From Desulfatibacillum sp. (GTDB lineage Bacteria; Desulfobacterota; Desulfobacteria; Desulfobacterales; SpSt-501): DNA of 64,000 bases. The stretch spans positions 124,001 through 188,000 of the forward strand of contig DYEU01000004.1 in the NCBI GenBank assembly GCA_020725555.1, in the 5' to 3' direction. Position numbers and translations under genes: made by a program. Shown here piece by piece: positions 1-8,286 of this stretch (positions are counted from its first letter, which is position 1; each line of letters starts with the position of its first letter). Under the pieces are notes generated by a model, which saw only the letters and a list, made by a program, of their open reading frames with translations, searched no databases and was not told where the DNA came from.

Positions 1-1021
1 CGTAGATCTCCCAGGCCGTCACCACGAGCGCGGCCACCAGGGGCCCGAGCAGGATGCCCGCGGCCCCGAACATCCCGATCCCCCCCAGGGTGCCGAAGAG
101 GACCATCAGCTCGTGCAGCCGCGTGTCCTGCCCCACCAGCCGCGGCCGGAGCAGGCTGTCGACGCTCGTCACGACGAGGCCGCAGAAGGCGAGCAGGCCC
201 ACGGCCTGGGCCGTCTTGCCGGCCGAGGCGAGCACGAGGACGGCCGGCAGCCAGACCAGGGCCGTGCCGATGCCGGGGACGAGCGAGGCGACGGCGGCGA
301 CCGTCCCCCAGAAGATCGCGCTCGGGATCTCGACCGCGGCGAAGGCCGCGCCCGTCAGCGCCCCCTGCAGGAACCCGATGACGGCGATCCCGCGGAGGGT
401 CGCCCGCGTGACCGCGGTGAAGCGCGCGAGCATGCGCTCGGCGTCCGCCCGCCGGAGCGGCAGATGGCCAAGGACCCAGGAAAGCATTTGCTCCCCGTCC
501 AGCCAGAAAAAAAACAGCGCATAGAGGAAGAGGAAAAAGAAGAAGAGAAACTGCGCCGTCATCACCGTCAGCGAGGAGAGGCTTTCGATCAGGATCCCGC
601 TCAGCTTTCCGACCAGCTCGCCCGCGCGCAACAGGATCGTCTCCCGGTAGGGCATGAGGTGCTCGAGGAACGGAAGCCGCCTGAGCGTCTCGCCGAACTC
701 GGCCGGGGAGGAGAGCTGGCGCTGGATCCAGGGCTTGACCGCCTGGCTGATCTTGATCGCCTCGGCGGTGACGGCGCCGACGAGGAGGACAAGCGGCACG
801 ATGCCGAGCACGAGGACGAGCAGCAGGGTGGCCGCCGCGGCCAGGCGGGTTCGGCCGCCGCAGAGGCGGGACAAGCGCCGGTGGAGCGGCTGCGTCAGCG
901 CGGCGAAGAGCGCGGCCAAGGCCAGCACGAGGAGAAAAGGCCGCAGCATCGTGAGAAACAGCGCGGAGAGAAAGACGACAAGAAGCAGGACAAAGGCCTT
1001 CTGGAAGGCTCCCTGGCTCAT
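1..1021 (-). CDS. AI-2E family transporter (PerM-like permease), truncated by window edge
   Basis: Reverse complement from 1021 reads MSQGAFQKAFVLLLVVFLSALFLTMLRPFLLVLALAALFAALTQPLHRRL..., hydrophobic permease; overlaps ubiG stop as ATGA. Confidence 0.75.
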   Translation of the reverse strand, partial: MSQGAFQKAFVLLLVVFLSALFLTMLRPFLLVLALAALFAALTQPLHRRLSRLCGGRTRLAAAATLLLVLVLGIVPLVLLVGAVTAEAIKISQAVKPWIQRQLSSPAEFGETLRRLPFLEHLMPYRETILLRAGELVGKLSGILIESLSSLTVMTAQFLFFFFLFLYALFFFWLDGEQMLSWVLGHLPLRRADAERMLARFTAVTRATLRGIAVIGFLQGALTGAAFAAVEIPSAIFWGTVAAVASLVPGIGTALVWLPAVLVLASAGKTAQAVGLLAFCGLVVTSVDSLLRPRLVGQDTRLHELMVLFGTLGGIGMFGAAGILLGPLVAALVVTAWEIY

Positions 1022-1755
1022 GGTCCGGTCCTCGCCGGCAAATCGCCCCCCTCCGCGGCCGGCCTGCGGGCGTGGAGCAGGTAGTTCACCCGCGTGTGCC
1101 CGCCGGTGCGGAAACGGCGCGAGAAGGGGTTGTAGTGCAGGCCGCGGGTTTCCCCGGGCACGAGCCCGGCCCGGCGGCACCAGGCGGAGAGCTCCGCGGG
1201 GCGGACGAACCTCCGGTAGCGATGGGTCCCGCGCGCGACCAGGCCGAGCAGCCATTCCGCCCCGAGGATGGCGAAGACAAAGGCCTCCGGGTGGCGGTTG
1301 ATCGTCGCAAAGAAGAGATCCCCGCCGGGGCGGACGAGCCGGCCGCAAGCCCGCACGACCTCGGCCGGTTGCGGCACGTGCTCGAGGAGCTCCATGCAGA
1401 CGACGGCGTCGAAGCGGGCCGCCGCCGCCGCGGCGAAGGTCTCGGCGGTCGCAACACGGTAGTCGATCGCCAGCCCCGCGGCCGCGGCGTGACGCCGGGC
1501 GGCCGCGATCGCCTCGGCCGAGGCGTCGATGCCGGTGACGGCGGCGCCCCGACGGGCCAGCGCCTCGGCCAGGATCCCCCCGCCGCAGCCGACGTCGAGG
1601 ACCGCCCGGCCGGCAAGGGGGCCGTGCCCGGCGATGAAGGAAAGCCGCAGGTCGTTGATCGCGTGCAGCGCGCCGAAGGGCCCCGCGGGGTCCCACCAGA
1701 AATCGGCCTGCGCCGCGAACCGGGCGATCTCGCGCGGATCGGCGTTTTCCCTCAC
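1018..1755 (-). CDS. ubiG: UbiG-like 3-demethylubiquinol/polyprenyl-hydroxyphenol O-methyltransferase
   Basis: SAM motif VLDVGCGGGILAEALARRGAAVTGID; NRHPEAF...GAEW and THRYRRFVRPAEL typical of UbiG. Confidence 0.85.
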   Translation of the reverse strand: MRENADPREIARFAAQADFWWDPAGPFGALHAINDLRLSFIAGHGPLAGRAVLDVGCGGGILAEALARRGAAVTGIDASAEAIAAARRHAAAAGLAIDYRVATAETFAAAAAARFDAVVCMELLEHVPQPAEVVRACGRLVRPGGDLFFATINRHPEAFVFAILGAEWLLGLVARGTHRYRRFVRPAELSAWCRRAGLVPGETRGLHYNPFSRRFRTGGHTRVNYLLHARRPAAEGGDLPARTGP

Positions 1756-2645
1756 GGCCGCATCCTCCGCCGGGGGCGCCCCCGCTGCGAGAGGATCATG
1801 CCGGCAAGCATCAAGGCGCAGCCGGCGAGCGCCCGGGACGAAAGCCGCTCATCGAGGATGACGAAGCCCCCCAGGGCGGCAAAGACGGCCTCCAGGCTCA
1901 TCAGGATCGAGGCATGGGCCGGGTGGGCCCGCTGCTGCGCCACCACCTGGAGGGTGTAGGCCACGCCCACGGAGAGGACCCCACCGTACAGGATCGGGCC
2001 CGCGGCCGCAAGAAGCGCCGCCGCCTCGAGCGGCTCGCAGGCCGCGGCCACGGCGAGCGAAAGGACGGAGCAGAGGGAAAACTGCGCGCAGGCGAGCTCC
2101 GCCGGCCGCGAGCGGGGGGCGAGCCACGCGACCAGGAGCACCTGCACGCTCCAGAACAGGGCGCTCAGGAGCAGGAGCCCGTCCCCGGGCTCGAGCGCGA
2201 AGGAGGCGGTCACCGAGAGGAGGTAGAGGCCCGCCGCGGCGAGAAGGGCGCCGAGGGCGGTCTGGGGGGCCGGCCGGAGCCCCCAGAACACCCCGAGCAG
2301 GGGGACGATCACGACGTAGAGCCCGGTGATGAACCCCGCCTTGCCGGCCGGGGCCTCGAGCAGCGCCACCTGCTGGAGCGAGGCCGCGGCGAAGAGCACG
2401 AGGCCGAGGGCGAGCGTGCCGGCCGCCCGCCGGCGCGGGGACTGCCCCAGCGGCGGGGGGGCCCCCCGCCCCCGCGAGCCCACCAGCAGGGGCACAAGGG
2501 TCAGGCTCCCCAGCCCGAAGCGCACGCCGTTGTAGGTGAAGGGCCCCACGTGCTCCATCCCCAGCCGTTGGGCGACGAAGCCGAACCCCCAGATGGCGGC
2601 GGTGAGAAGCAGCAGGAGATCGGCGGAGAGCGAAGCCCGATGCAC
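1752..2645 (-). CDS. EamA/DMT-superfamily transporter
   Basis: GTG start (VHRASLSADLLLLLTAAIWGFGFVAQRLGMEHVGPFTYNGVRFGLG); multiple hydrophobic segments; stop overlaps ubiG start. Confidence 0.8.
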   Translation of the reverse strand: MHRASLSADLLLLLTAAIWGFGFVAQRLGMEHVGPFTYNGVRFGLGSLTLVPLLVGSRGRGAPPPLGQSPRRRAAGTLALGLVLFAAASLQQVALLEAPAGKAGFITGLYVVIVPLLGVFWGLRPAPQTALGALLAAAGLYLLSVTASFALEPGDGLLLLSALFWSVQVLLVAWLAPRSRPAELACAQFSLCSVLSLAVAAACEPLEAAALLAAAGPILYGGVLSVGVAYTLQVVAQQRAHPAHASILMSLEAVFAALGGFVILDERLSSRALAGCALMLAGMILSQRGRPRRRMRP

Positions 2646-2683
2646 CCCGGTCGGTCCTTGCGCAGGGGGCCCCCGGGCCCCGG

Positions 2684-3976
2684 TCAGCCCCGCGCCGCCG
2701 CAGAGCGCGCCTCCGCCGGCGAAGGCGCCTCCACCCGGTCGTCGTAGCTGTAGCCGACGGCGGTGAAGCGCTGGCGGAAGCGGTTCACCTCCTCTTTCAC
2801 GTCCTGGCGCTCGACGATGCAGGCGTGGATCAGGCGGGCGATCTCCTCCATCTCCGGCTCGCGCATGCCGAAGCGCGTCATCTCCTGGACCCCGAGGCGG
2901 ATGCCCTCCGGCCGGTCGTGGTTGCGCAGCGGCTCGTGGGGGAGCATGTTCATGTTGAGGATGATGTCGTTTGCCTCGAGCCGGCGCGAGACGGTCTCCC
3001 CGCCGCCGAAGGCCTTCACGTTGACCGCGACCTGGTGGCTTTCGGTGTAGCCGAAGTCGCGGCCCTGGACGTCGAAGCCCAGCCGGTCGAGGGCCGCGGC
3101 GAGGCTGCGCGCGTTGCGGATCGTCTGCTCCGCGTAAGCCTCGGCGAAATCCATCATCTCGAAGGTGCTCACGGCGAGCTGGGCGAGGGTGTCGAGGTGA
3201 TGGTTGCTCGAGGAGCCGGGGAAGGCCCCGCGGTCGATCCGGCGCCATTCCTCCTCGTCCATGTTGCTCAGGATCACCCCGCGCTGGCTGCCGAAAAAGG
3301 TCTTGTGGGTGCTCGCGGTCACGACCCAGGCGCCCTCGGCGAGCGGGTTCTGGAAGCGCTTGCCGGCGATCAGCCCGAGGACGTGGGCGGCGTCGTAGAC
3401 GATGCGCGTGCGCGTGCGGCGGCAGACCTCGGCCAGCTCGGCGACGGGCTCGGGGAAGAGAAAGAGGCTTTTGCCGAGCACGATGAGCTTCGGCCGGACC
3501 GCCTCGATCAGGAAGGCGGTGCGCTCGACGTCGATGTGGTAGCCGTCGGGCGTGAGGGGGAAATCGACGATGTTGCGCGTGAACTTGCCCAGGGAGCCGA
3601 GGCGGTGATGGCTGATGTGGCCGCCGCCGGGGGTCGAGTTGACGAGCACCACGTCGCCGGGGGCGACGAAGCGGCTGAAGACGGCCTCGTTCGCGTTCGT
3701 CCCGCTCACGGGGCGCACCTCGCAGTGGGTGCAGCCGAAGAGGATCTTCAGGTGCGCCGTGAGCTGGGTTTCGATCTCGTCGATGTAGCCCGTGCCGCGG
3801 TAGTAGCGCTCGCCGGGGTGGCCCTCGGCGTAGCGGTGGGCGAAGTCCGAGCCCCCGGCGGCGCGGGCGCGCCGGCTGAGCACGTTTTCGCTGGCGATGA
3901 GGTTGAGGCACTGGCCGCGCCAGGCTTCCTGGCGGCGGACCAACTCTTCGACGACGGCAATCTTCTTGGCGTACAT
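2684..3976 (-). CDS. Serine hydroxymethyltransferase-like PLP enzyme (divergent GlyA family)
   Basis: NLIASENVLSRRA, YAEGHPGERYYRGTGYID, STHKTFFGSQRG (PLP Lys) motifs. Confidence 0.8.
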   Translation of the reverse strand: MYAKKIAVVEELVRRQEAWRGQCLNLIASENVLSRRARAAGGSDFAHRYAEGHPGERYYRGTGYIDEIETQLTAHLKILFGCTHCEVRPVSGTNANEAVFSRFVAPGDVVLVNSTPGGGHISHHRLGSLGKFTRNIVDFPLTPDGYHIDVERTAFLIEAVRPKLIVLGKSLFLFPEPVAELAEVCRRTRTRIVYDAAHVLGLIAGKRFQNPLAEGAWVVTASTHKTFFGSQRGVILSNMDEEEWRRIDRGAFPGSSSNHHLDTLAQLAVSTFEMMDFAEAYAEQTIRNARSLAAALDRLGFDVQGRDFGYTESHQVAVNVKAFGGGETVSRRLEANDIILNMNMLPHEPLRNHDRPEGIRLGVQEMTRFGMREPEMEEIARLIHACIVERQDVKEEVNRFRQRFTAVGYSYDDRVEAPSPAEARSAAARG

Positions 3977-4083
3977 GGGTGCGTTCGTTCCTGGGGAATT
4001 GCGCTTGCGCCCGCGGGCCCCGTGGCGGCTCGCGGCCGGCGGGAGGGCCCGGCGCGGCGACGCGCCGGGCGGCGGGAGCTGCG

Positions 4084-4112
4084 ACTATAGGGAATGGCCG
4101 GCGCCCTGTCAA
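4084..4112 (-). promoter_or_regulatory. sigma70-like promoter TTGACA-N17-TATAGT for the SHMT-like gene
   Basis: Reverse complement TTGACAGGGCGCCGGCCATTCCCTATAGT. Confidence 0.65.
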
Positions 4113-4148
4113 CGACGCGCCGCACCCCGGGCCGGGCGGCGCCGCCCC

Positions 4149-5678
4149 TCAGGCGAGCGGCCCGATCGTCTCCTCCACGGCGCGCAGGATCTCGCCGCCG
4201 CGCATCAGCCGCAGGACGGCGCCGATGTCGTCGGCGAGCACGCGGTCGGCCTCGAGGGGCGGGACCGCTGCGCGGATCACGCGGTAGGCGGCGCGCGTGC
4301 CCTCCCCGGCCTTCAGGTTGGTGAAGAGATCGAGCGCCTGGGCCGCGCAGAGCAGCTCGATCGCCACCACGTGCTCGGCGTGGTCCACGATTTCCCGGCA
4401 CTTGCGCGCGGCGATCGTCCCCATCGAGACGTGGTCCTCCTTGTTCGCCGAGGTGGGGATCGAGTCGACGCTGGCCGGGTGGGCGAGGACCTTGTTTTCG
4501 GACACCAGCGCGGCGGCGGTGTACTGGGCGATCATGAAGCCGGAGTTGAGCCCGCCGTCGCGCACGAGAAAGGCGGGCAGCCCGCTCAGCTGCGGGTTGA
4601 CGAGCCGCTCGATGCGGCGCTCGGAGATGTCGGCGAGCTCCGCGGCGGCGATCCCGAGAAAGTCGAGCGCCAGCGCGACCGGCTGCCCGTGGAAGTTGCC
4701 CCCGAGCAGGAACTCGGCGGTGTCGGCGAAGAGCAGGGGGTTGCCCGTCGCCGCGTTCATCTCGATCGCGAGCACCCGCCGCGCGTGGGCGATCGCGTCG
4801 CGGCTCGCCCCGTGAACCTGCGGCGAGCACCGCAGCGTGTAGGCGTCCTGGATGCGGGAGCAGTCCCGGTGCGAGGAGATGATCTCGCTGGCCCGGGTGA
4901 TGCGTTCCAGGTTCGCGGCCGAGGCGACCTGGCCGGGATGGGGCCGCACGGCGTGGATGCGGGGGTTGAATTCCATGCGGCTGCCCATGAGCACCTCGAG
5001 GCTCATGGCCGCGGCGAGATCGGTGAGACGCGCGAGCCGGCCGGCGTCGTGGACCGCGAGCGCCCCGATCGCGGTCATCACGGCGGTCCCGTTGACGAGG
5101 GCGAGCCCCTCGCCCGCCTCGAGCCGAAGCGGCGCAAGGCCGCGCGCGGCCAGGGCGGCCGCCCCCTCCAGGCGGCGGCCGTCGACCCAGGCCTCGCCGC
5201 GGCCGATGAGGACGAGGCCGAGATGGGCGAGCGGCGCGAGGTCGCCGCTTGCGCCGACGGAGCCTTTCTCGGGCACGACGGGGAGGATGCCGCGGTTGGC
5301 GAGCTCGGCCAGCCGCTCGACGGTCTCCAGGCGCACGCCCGCATGGCCGAGGGCGAACTCGCGCACGCGCAGGGCGATCACGGCGCGCAGGGTCTCCGCG
5401 TCGAGGGGGTCCCCCACGCCCGCGGCATGGCTCATGAGGATGTTCTCCTGGAGCTTCGCGGTCTCGGCGGGCGGAATGGCCACATCGCTGAGCGCCCCGA
5501 AGCCGGTCGTCATGCCGTAGATCCGCCGGCCCTCGCGCACCCAGCCCTCGACCAGGCCGCGGCTGGCGCGGATCCTCTCCGCCGCCTCCGGCGCGAGGGA
5601 AAGCCGCGCCTTGCCGCGCGCGAACGCGACCAGCTCTTCGATCGACAACTCCCCGCGGCCGACGATCAGCTCCTCCAT
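4149..5678 (-). CDS. hutH: Histidine ammonia-lyase
   Basis: MEELIVGRGELSIEEL...YGMTTGFGALSD...QENILMSHAAGVGDPL...GSVGASGDLAPLAH (MIO ASG motif). Confidence 0.92.
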   Translation of the reverse strand: MEELIVGRGELSIEELVAFARGKARLSLAPEAAERIRASRGLVEGWVREGRRIYGMTTGFGALSDVAIPPAETAKLQENILMSHAAGVGDPLDAETLRAVIALRVREFALGHAGVRLETVERLAELANRGILPVVPEKGSVGASGDLAPLAHLGLVLIGRGEAWVDGRRLEGAAALAARGLAPLRLEAGEGLALVNGTAVMTAIGALAVHDAGRLARLTDLAAAMSLEVLMGSRMEFNPRIHAVRPHPGQVASAANLERITRASEIISSHRDCSRIQDAYTLRCSPQVHGASRDAIAHARRVLAIEMNAATGNPLLFADTAEFLLGGNFHGQPVALALDFLGIAAAELADISERRIERLVNPQLSGLPAFLVRDGGLNSGFMIAQYTAAALVSENKVLAHPASVDSIPTSANKEDHVSMGTIAARKCREIVDHAEHVVAIELLCAAQALDLFTNLKAGEGTRAAYRVIRAAVPPLEADRVLADDIGAVLRLMRGGEILRAVEETIGPLA

Positions 5679-5756
5679 GAACGATCCCCTCCTGGCGCGA
5701 CCATGCGCCGGCGATCTTAGGACGAGGGCGGCGCCGATGTAAAGGCGCCGACCGTG

Positions 5757-5773
5757 AACCGCGGGCCGCGGTT
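5757..5773. repeat. 17-bp inverted repeat AACCGCGG-g-CCGCGGTT between divergent genes
   Basis: Perfect 8-bp arms around one central base. Confidence 0.6.
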
Positions 5774-5795
5774 GCCGCTTCGCCCCAAAAAAAGA

Positions 5796-5824
5796 TTGCA
5801 ACTCTACATCTTGTGGGATAAAAT
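5796..5824 (+). promoter_or_regulatory. Predicted promoter TTGCAA-N17-TAAAAT
   Basis: Spacing 17; upstream of a small ORF with strong SD aaaggaggaagg. Confidence 0.55.
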
Positions 5825-5901
5825 GAATCTATATACAACCCTTGGGCGGGACACAGCGTTCTTCGGCACCGCCGAATTCAAACGCCAAAAGGAGGAAGGA
5901 C

Positions 5902-6030
5902 ATGCCGACTGCCAAGAAGACGACGGCCAAGAAAACCACCGCCAAAAAGCCAGCCGCCAAGAAAACCACCGCCAAAAAGCCGGCCGCCAAAAAACCAGCC
6001 GCCAAAAAGCCGGCCGCCAAGAAGAAGTAA
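5902..6030 (+). CDS. 42-aa histone H1-like Lys/Ala/Pro/Thr pentapeptide-repeat peptide
   Basis: MPTAKKTTAKKTTAKKPAAKKTTAKKPAAKKPAAKKPAAKKK; SD aaaggaggaagg upstream of ATG; own promoter and hairpin downstream. Confidence 0.8.
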   Translation: MPTAKKTTAKKTTAKKPAAKKTTAKKPAAKKPAAKKPAAKKK

Positions 6031-6067
6031 TTCCGGACATCCTGCCCATCGGTTTTCGGTTTTCACG

Positions 6068-6104
6068 GAAGACCCGGCCCGCGCCACCTCGCGGTCGGGT
6101 CTTC
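6068..6104 (+). terminator. Intrinsic terminator-like hairpin after the repeat-peptide gene
   Basis: GAAGACCCG...CGGGTCTTC 9-bp stem followed by gctttc; U-tract is short. Confidence 0.55.
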
Positions 6105-6216
6105 GCTTTCCGCACGTTTCCCCGCGTCTTGCAAAAACCGCCGCGCCCGGCTACCGTCGGAGGAATGCGGGCATCCGTCGCCTGCACGCACCCCCCAGCA
6201 TGCCGGAGGTGGTCTC

Positions 6217-8286
6217 ATGAACCCAGGCCTCACCAACCAGGAAATCGCCCAGGCGATGCGGGTCCACCTCGGGGCCCTCTTCGCCGCGCCGCCGCCGCTG
6301 CCGGACTTCGTCCCCGGCATCCGCCGCGCACCCGCCCGACCGGCGAACCTCAGCCGCGGGGACGTGGCGCTCGCCCTGCGAAACGCCCTGCGCTACGTGC
6401 CGGAAGCCTGGCACGAGGCGCTCGCCCCCGAGTTCTTGGATGAGCTCCTCACCCGCGGACGCATTTACGCCTACCGCTTCCGGCCGCCCGGGGCGATCCG
6501 CGGCCTACCCGTGGACGCCTACGAGGGCCGCTGCCTCGAGGGCCGCGCCTTCCAGGTCATGATCGACAACAACCTCGACTTCGACGTCGCCCTCTACCCC
6601 TACGAGCTCGTCACCTACGGGGAAACCGGCCAGGTCTGCCAGAACTGGATGCAGTATCGCCTGATCCGGCGCTACCTCGAGCTGCTCGGCCCGGAGCAAA
6701 CGCTTGTCGTCGCCTCGGGCCACCCGCTCGGCCTCTTCGCCTCCTGGCCCGAGGCCCCGCGCGTCATCCTCACCAACGCCCTGATGGTCGGCTGCTTCGA
6801 CACCCCGGAGCACGCGCAGCGGGCGATGGCGATCGGGGTCGCCAACTACGGGCAGATGACGGCGGGCGGCTGGATGTACATCGGCCCGCAGGGCATCGTC
6901 CACGGCACCTACAGCACGCTCCTCAACGCCGGCCGCGCCAAGCTCGGCATCCCGCCGGAAGACAACCTCGCCGGGCGCCTCTTCGTCTCCTCGGGCCTGG
7001 GGGGCATGAGCGGCGCCCAGGGCAAGGCGGCGGCCATCGCCGGCGGCGTGGCCGTCATCGCCGAGGTGGACCCCTCGCGCATCCGCACGCGCCTCGAGCA
7101 GGGCTGGGTGCACGAGGTCTGCGAGGACCCCGCCGAGGCCTTCCGCCGCGCGCGGGCCTTCCAGGATCGCGGGGAGGCGCGGGCGATCGCCTTTTTCGGC
7201 AATGTGGTCGATCTCCTCGAATGCGCCGTGCGCGAGGCCGTGGCGATCGATCTGCTCTCCGACCAGACCTCCTGCCACGCGGTCTACGAGGGGGGCTATT
7301 GCCCCCAGGGTCTGGGCTTCGAAGAGCGCACGGCGATGCTGCGCGAGGACCCCGCCGGCTTCCGCCGGCGCGTGGACGCCTCCCTGAGGCGCCACTTCGC
7401 CCTGATCCGCACCCTCGCCGACCGGGGGGCCTACTTCTTCGACTACGGCAACAGCTTTCTCAAGGCCGTCTACGACGCCGGCGTCCTTGAAGTCTGCCGC
7501 AACGGGCGCGACCCGCTCGAGGGCTTCGTCTTCCAGTCCTACGTGGAGGACATCATGGGGCCGCTGCTCTTCGATTACGGCTACGGCCCTTTCCGCTGGG
7601 TGTGCCTGAGCGGGAAGCCGGAGGACCTCGAAAAGACCGACCGCGCGGCGATGGACTGCATCGACCCCCGACGCCGCTTCCAGGACCGGGACAACTGGGT
7701 GTGGATCCGCGATGCGGCCCGCAACCGGCTCGTCGTGGGCACGCAGGCCCGCATTCTCTACCAGGACGCCGCGGGCCGCACGAACATCGCGCTGCGCTTC
7801 AACGCCATGGTGCGCGCCGGCGAGATCGGGCCGGTCATGCTCGGCCGCGACCACCACGACACCGGCGGCGCCGACTCGCCCTTCCGCGAAACGGCGAACA
7901 TCCGCGACGGCAGCAACGTGATGGCCGAGATGGCCACCCACGGCTTCGCCGGCAACGCCGCCCGCGGCATGAGCCTGGTGGCGTTGCACAACGGCGGCGG
8001 GGTCGGCATCGGCCGGGCGATCCACGGCGGCTTCGGCCTCGTCCTCGACGGCAGCGAACGCGTGGACGCGATCATCCGGCGGGCGATCCCCTGGGACGTG
8101 ATGGGCGGGGTCGCTCGCCGCGCCTGGGCGCGCAACGAGGCCGCGATCGCCACCTGCATCGACTGGCAGCGGCAGGCCGGCGTCACCGACGCGATCACCC
8201 TGCCCGTCCTCGCCGACGCCGAGCGCGTGGCTTCCTGGGTCGAGGAGGCGGTCGCCCGCCACGGACGAAAGGATCTCCTGCCATGA
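6217..8286 (+). CDS. hutU: Urocanate hydratase
   Basis: GQVCQNWMQYRLI, MTAGGWMYIGPQGIVHGTY, SSGLGGMSGAQGKA motifs. Confidence 0.93.
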   Translation: MNPGLTNQEIAQAMRVHLGALFAAPPPLPDFVPGIRRAPARPANLSRGDVALALRNALRYVPEAWHEALAPEFLDELLTRGRIYAYRFRPPGAIRGLPVDAYEGRCLEGRAFQVMIDNNLDFDVALYPYELVTYGETGQVCQNWMQYRLIRRYLELLGPEQTLVVASGHPLGLFASWPEAPRVILTNALMVGCFDTPEHAQRAMAIGVANYGQMTAGGWMYIGPQGIVHGTYSTLLNAGRAKLGIPPEDNLAGRLFVSSGLGGMSGAQGKAAAIAGGVAVIAEVDPSRIRTRLEQGWVHEVCEDPAEAFRRARAFQDRGEARAIAFFGNVVDLLECAVREAVAIDLLSDQTSCHAVYEGGYCPQGLGFEERTAMLREDPAGFRRRVDASLRRHFALIRTLADRGAYFFDYGNSFLKAVYDAGVLEVCRNGRDPLEGFVFQSYVEDIMGPLLFDYGYGPFRWVCLSGKPEDLEKTDRAAMDCIDPRRRFQDRDNWVWIRDAARNRLVVGTQARILYQDAAGRTNIALRFNAMVRAGEIGPVMLGRDHHDTGGADSPFRETANIRDGSNVMAEMATHGFAGNAARGMSLVALHNGGGVGIGRAIHGGFGLVLDGSERVDAIIRRAIPWDVMGGVARRAWARNEAAIATCIDWQRQAGVTDAITLPVLADAERVASWVEEAVARHGRKDLLP

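Noticed and set aside
3748-5838. 696-aa minus and 607-aa plus ORFs around hutH/SHMT
   Set aside because: Alternative frames of hutH and the SHMT-like gene; Arg/Pro-rich artefacts
5829-6020. Minus-strand hydrophobic repeat ORF (FLAAGFLAVV...), resembling a TM repeat protein
   Set aside because: Mirror image of the Lys/Ala repeat gene; no SD or promoter on that strand, whereas the plus strand has both
5911-6027. 15-nt direct repeats considered as a CRISPR or VNTR element
   Set aside because: In-frame coding repeats (TTAKK/PAAKK) with no spacers
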